Below, piece after piece: positions 43,299 to 48,940 of a stretch of 48,940 nucleotides of DNA. The notes under the pieces are model-generated. The model was not told where the DNA came from, searched no databases, and saw only the letters and a list, made by a program, of their open reading frames with translations. Within the stretch, counting starts at the first letter, position 1. Every line of letters starts with the position of its first letter. The translations under genes were made by a program, and so were the position numbers. The DNA comes from Halomonas ramblicola (GTDB lineage Bacteria; Pseudomonadota; Gammaproteobacteria; Pseudomonadales; Halomonadaceae), in NCBI RefSeq assembly GCF_030409215.1, contig NZ_JAUFPL010000004.1:1-48940 (forward strand), in the 5' to 3' direction.

Positions 43299-44251
43299 GC
43301 GCGCACCTCCTCGTGACGGTCGATCGCGCCCTGGTCGCCCTCCACCATGGAGACGAACATCTCCTCGAGGCGGTTGGCACGGTTGCGCATCGACACCACC
43401 TGGATGCCCTGCTCGCCCAGCGCCGAGAAGACGTCGTTGAGGCGCTGGCCGCGGTGCACCACCACGGCGAGCTGGGAGGGCTCGACCCGGCTCACCTCGA
43501 AGCCCTCGACCTCGGGCGCCGCTTCCACCGGGTGGGCCAGGTCGAGCAGGAAGGTCTCGGTATCCAGCTCGGTGAGCAGCTCCCGCACGCTGGTGCTACG
43601 GATGATCTCGCCGTGGTTGATGATCGCCACGTTGCGGCAGAGGCTCTCCGCCTCCTCCAGGTAGTGGGTGGTGAGGATGATGGTGGTGCCCTCCTCACGG
43701 TTGATGCGGCGCATGTACTCCCACATGCTGCGCCTCAGCTCGATGTCCACGCCGGCGGTGGGCTCGTCGAGGATCAGCAGCTTCGGCCGGTGCATCAGCG
43801 CACGGGCGATCATCAGGCGGCGCTTCATGCCGCCGGAGAGCATGCGCGCGCTGCCGTTGCGCTTGTCCCACAGGCTGAGGTCGCGCAACAGCTGCTCGGC
43901 CCGGGGCAGCGCCTCGCGCCGCGACATGCCGTAGTAGCCGGCCTGGGCCAGCACGATGTCGAGGACCTTCTCGAACTGGTTGAAGTTGAACTCCTGGGGC
44001 ACCACGCCGAGGTGGTACTTGGCGCGGGCGAAGTCGCGGTCGATGTCGATGCCGAAGATCGACACCCGGCCGGCGCTCTTCTGCACCAGCGAGCAGACCA
44101 CGCCGAGGGTGGTGGACTTGCCGGCGCCGTTGGGGCCCAGCAGCGCGAAGAAGTCCCCCTCGGCGACGTCGAGGTCGATGCCCTTCAGGGCCTGGAAACC
44201 ATTGCCGTAGACCTTGGTGAGGCCACGGATGGACAGAGCCGGTTCGGCCAT
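43295..44251 (-). CDS. yadG: ABC transporter ATPase, YadG-like
   Basis: This 318-residue ATPase has Walker A GPNGAGKSTT, Q-loop near VVPQEFNF, signature LSGGMKRRL, Walker B LLILDEPTAGVD and H-loop TTHYLEEAE. A C-terminal region ends with a segment predicted to bind the permease. It forms the exporter with YadH-like 42525-43298. I chose the ATG at 44251 because AAGGA lies upstream. Its stop overlaps the permease start. The operon continues into queF. Confidence 0.88.
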   Translation of the reverse strand: MAEPALSIRGLTKVYGNGFQALKGIDLDVAEGDFFALLGPNGAGKSTTLGVVCSLVQKSAGRVSIFGIDIDRDFARAKYHLGVVPQEFNFNQFEKVLDIVLAQAGYYGMSRREALPRAEQLLRDLSLWDKRNGSARMLSGGMKRRLMIARALMHRPKLLILDEPTAGVDIELRRSMWEYMRRINREEGTTIILTTHYLEEAESLCRNVAIINHGEIIRSTSVRELLTELDTETFLLDLAHPVEAAPEVEGFEVSRVEPSQLAVVVHRGQRLNDVFSALGEQGIQVVSMRNRANRLEEMFVSMVEGDQGAIDRHEEVRA

Positions 44252-44496
44252 GCGCAATCCTTGGATGCAGTCGGGATCGAGGTGCGGACGGGCCGCAAAG
44301 GGATACTGGTATGGGGTCGGACCGCCACGACTTCAAGTCGCGACCCGTAAGGGTCGGACGGTCGGACACGCGAAAACGCCTGCACGGCGGCAGACATCAT
44401 TAAAAATACAGGGGGGGTTGGAGCGGGAAACGAGATCGACCGGGCTGGCGTTCCAGCTCGTGACCCGAGCCTTGGCTCGCTGCCGCTTGCAAACTT

Positions 44497-44571
44497 TGGA
44501 GCGGGAAACGAGATTCGAACTCGCGACCCTCGCCTTGGCAAGGCGATGCTCTACCACTGAGCTATTCCCGC
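44497..44571 (-). tRNA. tRNA-Gly(GCC), copy 1
   Basis: The gene reads GCGGGAATAGCTCAGTGG from 44571 leftward, with anticodon GCC in loop TTGCCAA, a GTTCGAATC T-arm and encoded CCA. It is identical to the copies at 44757-44831 and 44957-45031. Confidence 0.95.
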
Positions 44572-44599
44572 TTGTCGAGTACCGCCGGTGCGAGCGAGG

Positions 44600-44675
44600 T
44601 GGCGTCCCATAGGGGGTTCGAACCCCTGTTACCGCCGTGAAAGGGCGGTGTCCTGGACCACTAGACGAATGGGAC
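44600..44675 (-). tRNA. tRNA-Glu(TTC), copy 1
   Basis: The gene reads GTCCCATTCGTCTAGTGG from 44675 leftward, with anticodon TTC in loop CTTTCAC, a GTTCGAACC T-arm and encoded CCA. It is identical to the two other Glu copies. Confidence 0.95.
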
Positions 44676-44756
44676 GCATGGAGCGGGAAACGAGATCGAC
44701 CGGGCTGGCGTTCCAGCTCGTGACCCGAGCCTTGGCTCGCTACCGCTTGCAACCTT

Positions 44757-44831
44757 TGGAGCGGGAAACGAGATTCGAACTCGCGACCCTCGCCTTGGCA
44801 AGGCGATGCTCTACCACTGAGCTATTCCCGC
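44757..44831 (-). tRNA. tRNA-Gly(GCC), copy 2
   Basis: Identical in sequence to copy 1, anticodon GCC. It lies 25 bp from tRNA-Glu copy 2 in the same transcription unit. Confidence 0.95.
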
Positions 44832-44856
44832 TTGTCTCGCACTGTTTCCGGAGAAG

Positions 44857-44932
44857 TGGCGTCCCATAGGGGGTTCGAACCCCTGTTACCGCCGTGAAAG
44901 GGCGGTGTCCTGGACCACTAGACGAATGGGAC
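44857..44932 (-). tRNA. tRNA-Glu(TTC), copy 2
   Basis: Identical in sequence to copy 1, anticodon TTC, with encoded CCA. Confidence 0.95.
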
Positions 44933-44956
44933 GCATCGGCTTTCATATTGAAAGCT

Positions 44957-45031
44957 TGGAGCGGGAAACGAGATTCGAACTCGCGACCCTCGCCTTGGCA
45001 AGGCGATGCTCTACCACTGAGCTATTCCCGC
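44957..45031 (-). tRNA. tRNA-Gly(GCC), copy 3
   Basis: Identical in sequence to copies 1 and 2, anticodon GCC. The spacer on its 3' side is unlike the 82-bp duplicated spacers. Confidence 0.95.
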
Positions 45032-45055
45032 GCTCCGGCACCTTGATGAGTCGAG

Positions 45056-45131
45056 TGGCGTCCCATAGGGGGTTCGAACCCCTGTTACCGCCGTGAAAGG
45101 GCGGTGTCCTGGACCACTAGACGAATGGGAC
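45056..45131 (-). tRNA. tRNA-Glu(TTC), copy 3
   Basis: First tRNA of the array in the direction of transcription, identical to the other Glu copies. The array promoter lies 31 bp upstream. Confidence 0.95.
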
Positions 45132-45161
45132 GCAATGTCTCGCCTCGTCGAGGTGGCGCGA

Positions 45162-45190
45162 ATATTACCGAGCCCCCCTGGGGGTGTCAA
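45162..45190 (-). promoter_or_regulatory. Promoter of the tRNA-Glu/Gly array
   Basis: On the minus strand TTGACA (45190-45185) and TAATAT (45167-45162) are 17 bp apart, followed by the GC-rich discriminator TCGCGCC. This is a near-consensus sigma-70 promoter with stringent-type features. Confidence 0.85.
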
Positions 45191-45228
45191 GCGCGGATCG
45201 GTGGCCGCCTAGCCCCGCCGACAGGGAG

Positions 45229-45257
45229 TTGACAGCCCGTCCGGCGGCGGATAGAGT
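45229..45257 (+). promoter_or_regulatory. Promoter of tRNA-Met
   Basis: TTGACA (45229-45234) and TAGAGT (45252-45257) are separated by 17 bp, with the GC-rich discriminator ACGCGCCGC just upstream of tRNA-Met. Confidence 0.8.
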
Positions 45258-45267
45258 ACGCGCCGCT

Positions 45268-45344
45268 GGCTACGTAGCTCAGTTGGTTAGAGCACATCAC
45301 TCATAATGATGGGGTCCCCTGTTCGAGTCAGGGCGTAGCCACCA
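45268..45344 (+). tRNA. tRNA-Met(CAT), elongator type
   Basis: GGCTACG (45268-45274) pairs with CGTAGCC (45334-45340), followed by discriminator A and encoded CCA. The anticodon CAT is at 45302-45304, and the D-arm AGCTCAGTTGGTTAGAGC is of elongator type. A terminator follows. An Ile2 tRNA (modified CAT) is a formal alternative. Confidence 0.9.
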
Positions 45345-45351
45345 GAACAGC

Positions 45352-45382
45352 AAACCCGTCGCCATTGGCGCCGGGTTTTTTT
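45352..45382 (+). terminator. Rho-independent terminator of tRNA-Met
   Basis: AAACCCG...CGCC pairs with GGCG...CGGGTTT around an ATT loop, with one internal mismatch, followed by a run of T to 45382. Confidence 0.85.
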
Positions 45383-45391
45383 CATGGGCGC

Positions 45392-46690
45392 TCAGTCGAG
45401 CTCGGCGCGATTGCAGAAGGCGGCGAGCACCCGGGTCAGGGCTGCGACGTCCTGGCTGCCCGCGGTCTCGCGGATGGAGTGCATGGCCCACTGGGGCACA
45501 CCCACGTCCAGGGTCGGCACGCCCAGCTCGGTGGCGGTGATCGGCCCGATGGTGCTGCCGCAGCCCATGTCGGCGCGGGTCACGAAGGTCTGCACCGGCA
45601 CCTCGGCCTGGCGGCAGAGCTCGCGGAACATCGCCGCGGTGGCGCTGTTGGTGGCGTAGCGCTGGTTGGCGTTGACCTTGATCACCGGCCCGCCGTTGAG
45701 CGCCGGGCCGTGGGCGGCGTCGTGCTTGTCCGGGAAGTTGGGGTGCAGGGCATGGGCGTTGTCGCAGGAGATCATCCTGGATGCCTGGATCAGGCGAATG
45801 TAGGCCTCCTCGCCTCCCCCACCGAGCCGCTCACTGACCCGGCGCAGCACGTCGCCCAGGAAGGGGCCCTGGGCGCCGCAGGCGCTGGCGCTGCCCACCT
45901 CCTCATGATCGTTGGCCACCAGCACCGCGCCCTGCCGGCCATCCGACGCAAGCAGGGCCTCTAGCCCGATAAAGCAGGACAGCAGGTTGTCGAGCCGGGC
46001 ACTGGCGATCAGCTCGCCCTGCACGCCGACCCGCGCCGGCGGCTGCATATCGTGGAAGCCCAGCTCGAAGTCGATCAGCTCGATGTCGTCCAGGCCGTGC
46101 TGCTCGGCGATCCAGCCCTGGAGCAGCCGCGTCAGGTCGGTTCCCTCGCCCCCCTGCAGCAGCACCGGCGCCATCTGGGTCTGGGCGTTGAGCGCCCTGC
46201 CGTCGTTGGCCTCGCGGTCGAGATGGATGGCCAGGCTGGGAATGATCGCCACCGGCCGGTCGACATCGAGCAGCAGGCCCTCCAGGCGGCCGTCGGGATG
46301 GCGCACGTGCACCCGGCCGGAGAGCCCCAGGTCGCGGTCGAACCAGGGCGCCAGCAGCACCCCGCCATAGGTCTCGACGCCGAGCTGCAGCCAGCCGGCC
46401 GCGGTCTGGGCGGCGTTGGGCTTGAGCCGCAGCCCGGGGCTGTCGGTGTGGGCGCCGATCATGCGCAGCGCCGAGAGCCCATCCTCCGGCAGTTGCAGGG
46501 CGATGATCGAGGAGTCGTTGCGGGTCACGAAGACGCGATCCCCCGGCGCCAGCTGCCACGCCTCGCGTTCGTCGAGGCGCCGGAAGCCGGCCGCCTCGAG
46601 GCGGGCCGCCATGTTGGCGGTGGCATGCCAGGGGGTGGGAGAACGGCGCAGGAAGTCGAACAATCGCTCGAGCAGGTCGTCCTGGGGCAT
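45392..46690 (-). CDS. apeB: M18-family aminopeptidase
   Basis: This 432-residue di-zinc aminopeptidase contains GAHTDSPGLRLKP near residue 80 (His ligand and catalytic Asp region), SARLDNLLSCF (bridging Asp), NDHEEVGSASACGAQG (general-base Glu and Glu ligand) and the C-terminal GVPQWAMHSIRETAG with the last His ligand. Length and motifs match bacterial ApeB, which removes N-terminal acidic or other residues from peptides in the cytoplasm. It is divergent from prc. No operon partner is seen. Confidence 0.93.
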   Translation of the reverse strand: MPQDDLLERLFDFLRRSPTPWHATANMAARLEAAGFRRLDEREAWQLAPGDRVFVTRNDSSIIALQLPEDGLSALRMIGAHTDSPGLRLKPNAAQTAAGWLQLGVETYGGVLLAPWFDRDLGLSGRVHVRHPDGRLEGLLLDVDRPVAIIPSLAIHLDREANDGRALNAQTQMAPVLLQGGEGTDLTRLLQGWIAEQHGLDDIELIDFELGFHDMQPPARVGVQGELIASARLDNLLSCFIGLEALLASDGRQGAVLVANDHEEVGSASACGAQGPFLGDVLRRVSERLGGGGEEAYIRLIQASRMISCDNAHALHPNFPDKHDAAHGPALNGGPVIKVNANQRYATNSATAAMFRELCRQAEVPVQTFVTRADMGCGSTIGPITATELGVPTLDVGVPQWAMHSIRETAGSQDVAALTRVLAAFCNRAELD

Positions 46691-46819
46691 GGGTTCCTCT
46701 ACATGGATGTCATGGGATGACGGGGGAAGCTGCTACAATGCCCTTTCGGCCCGCGCAACTCACGGGCCGAGCAAGGGTCAAGGGATATGAGTGTACATGA
46801 AACCAGGAGTGCTTCATCG

Positions 46820-48886
46820 ATGAGCCCGCTCGCCAATCTGGGCCGTACGGTCGCCGTGCTGGCCGGCCTGCTGCTGGTCGCCACGGTCGCCCTGGCGCAG
46901 CCGCAACCCACCGACGCCCAGCGCCAGGCGGCCACGGAGGTCGCCGAATCGCTGCGCTACGGCCACTACGCCGACGTCGATCTCGACGACGCCTGGTCGC
47001 GCCGGGCCTTCGAGCGCTATCTGGACATCCTGGATGGCCAGCGCGCCTTCCTGCTCGAGGAGGACGTGGAGGAGTTTCGCCACCTGGAGGAGAGCCTCGA
47101 CGATGCCCTGCTCGACGGCGATCTCGACGGCTTCTTCACCCTCTACCAGCGCTACCACGAGCGCGCCGAGGCGCGCTTCGAGTGGCTGCTGGCACGCCTC
47201 GACGAGGGCCTGGACTTCGATTACGACGGCCGCCAGCGCCTGGAGCTGGAGCGCGAGGACGCCCCCTGGGCCCAGGACATGGCGGATCTCGACGACTTGT
47301 GGGCCAAGCGCCTGAAGAACGCCGCCCTGACCCTGGCCATCAGCGACCAGGACGAGGAGCAGGTGGAAACCAACCTGCGCCAGCGCTACGAGGGCCAGCT
47401 CAGCCGGCTGCGCCAGACCAACGCGGATGACGTCTTCGGGCTGTTGATGGCGGCCGCCACCGGCAGCGTCGACCCCCACAGCGAATACCTCTCCCCGCGC
47501 CAGGGCGAGTCCTTCGACATCCAGATGCGCCTCTCGCTGGAGGGCATCGGCGCCCTGCTCCAGGCCGATGGCGAATACGTCAAGGTGGCCAGCCTGGTAC
47601 CCGGCGGTCCGGCGGATCGCGCCGGCGTGCTGGAGCCCGCCGACCGCATCGTCGCCGTCGGCCAGGAGGACGGCGAGATGGTCAACGTGGTCGGCATGCG
47701 CCTCGACGACGTGGTGGACCTGATCCGCGGTCCCAAGGGCTCGGTGGTACGCCTCGACGTGGTGCCCGCCCAGGCCGTCGACATGACCCGCTCCAAGGTG
47801 GTCGAGATCACCCGCGACACCGTCAAGCTGGAGGACCAGGCGGCCCACGGCGAGGTGATCGAACTGGAGCGCGACGACGGCCCCCACCGGGTCGGCGTCA
47901 TCGAGGTCCCCACCTTCTACGTGGACTTCGACGCCTGGCAGGCCGGCGATGAGGACTATCGCAGCACCACCCGCGACGTGGCCAACGAGATCGAGCGCCT
48001 CAAGGCGAAAGACATCGAGGGCATCGTGCTCGACCTGCGCAACAATGGTGGCGGCGCCCTGCAGGAGGCGAACTCGCTGATCGGCCTGTTCATCGACCGC
48101 GGCCCCACCGTCCAGGTGCGCGATGCCCGCGGGCGCATCAGCCTCTACGGCGACACCGACACCGGCACCGTCTACGACGGCCCACTGGTGGTACTGGTGA
48201 ATCGCCTGTCCGCCTCCGCCTCGGAGATCTTCGCCGGTGCCATCCAGGACTACGGCCGCGGCCTGGTGGTGGGCACCTCCACCTTCGGCAAGGGCACGGT
48301 GCAGACCCTCAACGAGCTCAGCCATGGCGAGATCAAGCTGACCCGCGCCAAGTTCTACCGCATCTCCGGCGAGAGCACCCAGCACCGCGGCGTGGAACCC
48401 GACATCATCTTCCCCAGCCTGATCGACCCCGAGCTGATCGGCGAGAGCAGCCTGGACAACGCCCTGGACTGGGACACCGTGCGCTCGGTGCAGTATCGCG
48501 AATACGGCGAGCCGTGGCGCTACCTGGAAAACCTCAAGGACCGCCACCGGCGCCGCGCCGAGGAACACCCCAACTTCCGCTACCTCGAGCAGCAGGCGGC
48601 GCTGAATCGCCAGCTGCGCGAGGAGAACACCAGCGTCAGCCTCAACCGCGAGCAGCGCCAGCGCGAGGTGGAATCCCAGGAGGCCGAACAGCTGGCCCTG
48701 GAGAACCAGCGCCGCGAGGCGCTGGGCCTGGAGCCCCTCGAGGAGTGGGTCGACGCCCGCGGCGAGGAGAGCGACGAGGAAGAGGAGGAGGAGCCGGTGG
48801 AGCAGGTCCAGGTGCAGGAGGCCGCCCAGATCCTGCTGGACTACGCCCAGCTCGACGACAGCTTCCGCTTCGCCAACCGCGACTGA
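46820..48886 (+). CDS. prc: Carboxy-terminal processing (tail-specific) protease Prc
   Basis: With the start at 46820, this is a 688-residue periplasmic serine protease. It has a signal peptide (VAVLAGLLLVATVALA), an N-terminal helical region, a PDZ domain (about residues 235-330: SLEGIGALLQADGEYVKV ... GGPADRAG) and an S41 catalytic domain. The catalytic residues are S466 in NRLSASASEIFAG, D477 and K491 in FGKGTVQ, with the spacing of E. coli Prc (S452, K477 in precursor numbering). A long acidic C-terminal tail follows. It degrades proteins with nonpolar C-termini and processes FtsI and murein hydrolases. An in-frame ATG at 46787 also exists, but its ribosome binding site is too close. The last 54 bp of the window hold only a GC-rich stretch. 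Confidence 0.93.
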   Translation: MSPLANLGRTVAVLAGLLLVATVALAQPQPTDAQRQAATEVAESLRYGHYADVDLDDAWSRRAFERYLDILDGQRAFLLEEDVEEFRHLEESLDDALLDGDLDGFFTLYQRYHERAEARFEWLLARLDEGLDFDYDGRQRLELEREDAPWAQDMADLDDLWAKRLKNAALTLAISDQDEEQVETNLRQRYEGQLSRLRQTNADDVFGLLMAAATGSVDPHSEYLSPRQGESFDIQMRLSLEGIGALLQADGEYVKVASLVPGGPADRAGVLEPADRIVAVGQEDGEMVNVVGMRLDDVVDLIRGPKGSVVRLDVVPAQAVDMTRSKVVEITRDTVKLEDQAAHGEVIELERDDGPHRVGVIEVPTFYVDFDAWQAGDEDYRSTTRDVANEIERLKAKDIEGIVLDLRNNGGGALQEANSLIGLFIDRGPTVQVRDARGRISLYGDTDTGTVYDGPLVVLVNRLSASASEIFAGAIQDYGRGLVVGTSTFGKGTVQTLNELSHGEIKLTRAKFYRISGESTQHRGVEPDIIFPSLIDPELIGESSLDNALDWDTVRSVQYREYGEPWRYLENLKDRHRRRAEEHPNFRYLEQQAALNRQLREENTSVSLNREQRQREVESQEAEQLALENQRREALGLEPLEEWVDARGEESDEEEEEEPVEQVQVQEAAQILLDYAQLDDSFRFANRD

Positions 48887-48940
48887 ACCGCCCCGCCGCC
48901 GGCCCCGGGTCGGCGGGGGCCTTGCCGGCCGGCACCGCTG

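Larger units (their letters stand above)
44419..44760. repeat. Pair of 82-bp spacers with truncated tRNA-Gly ends
   Basis: 44419-44500 and 44679-44760 differ at only two positions. Each begins with GGAGCGGGAAACGAGAT, the 3' terminal part of tRNA-Gly, followed by unrelated sequence and then by an intact tRNA-Gly. The repeat unit is 260 bp and arose by tandem duplication or unequal crossing-over in the tRNA array. Confidence 0.8.

Noticed and set aside
44419..44436. A further tRNA-Gly gene at each duplicated spacer
   Set aside because: Only the 3' terminal part matches. The anticodon and 5' half are absent, so these are fragments.
46814..48568. A 584-codon minus-strand open frame opposite prc
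   Set aside because: It is antisense to a well-conserved protease and shows no recognisable motif.

Overview
The window looks like chromosomal DNA of a high-GC gammaproteobacterium, most likely a Halomonas-type marine or halophilic bacterium. The evidence is the protein families present (YhiN-type flavoprotein, QueF, YadGH, ApeB, Prc, umuDC), the GC-rich third codon positions, and gammaproteobacterial-style tRNA promoters with GC-rich discriminators. The genus is inferred from family resemblance, not from a database search.

Left part (1-20.4 kb): an IS1380-type transposase remnant is followed by an NreB-type nickel-efflux MFS gene. Next comes a minus-strand operon for a dipeptide/opine/nickel-family ABC importer (SBP, two permeases, an FCD/GntR regulator, two ATPases). 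Divergent from it is a catabolic cluster: class III aminotransferase, a 2Fe-2S/FAD/NAD reductase, a GhrA-like 2-hydroxyacid dehydrogenase, a GabD-like aldehyde dehydrogenase and a HAD hydrolase. The importer and cluster probably take up and degrade one amine-containing compound that I cannot name. A copper ATPase (CopA) with a textbook CueR-type promoter is embedded in this cluster, and a second copper-type ATPase with YHS and heavy-metal-binding domains follows it.

Middle part (20.4-31.1 kb): a YhiN-like flavoprotein, a two-gene RND efflux operon, a second NreB-type transporter with a strongly His-rich tail, and an SOS-type umuDC operon. A 114-bp broken copy of the umuD/umuC junction and a frameshifted CsoR/RcnR-type regulator fragment flank the second NreB gene, so this locus was assembled by duplication or insertion. 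A DUF3617 protein and a sterol-desaturase-family membrane enzyme follow.

Integrated element (31,269-40,270): a 9-kb element sits in the 3' end of tRNA-Ser(GGA) and is bounded by 15-bp direct repeats. All its genes are on the minus strand: tyrosine integrase, two small or hypothetical proteins, AlpA-like regulator, RepA-like hexameric ATPase, an origin-like iteron array, two small proteins, HK97-type major capsid protein, a 40-aa basic protein, a 97-aa protein, a short tape-measure protein and a 78-aa protein. It has no terminase, portal, protease, tail tube or lysis genes, so it looks like a phage satellite resembling capsid-forming PICIs but with an unusual capsid plus tape-measure cargo. 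This is the most interesting part of the window.

Right part (40.3-48.9 kb): ordinary chromosomal genes (hotdog thioesterase, YdjA-like nitroreductase, QueF, the YadGH ABC transporter), a tandem array of three tRNA-Gly/tRNA-Glu pairs with duplicated spacers, tRNA-Met, the M18 aminopeptidase ApeB and the periplasmic tail-specific protease Prc.
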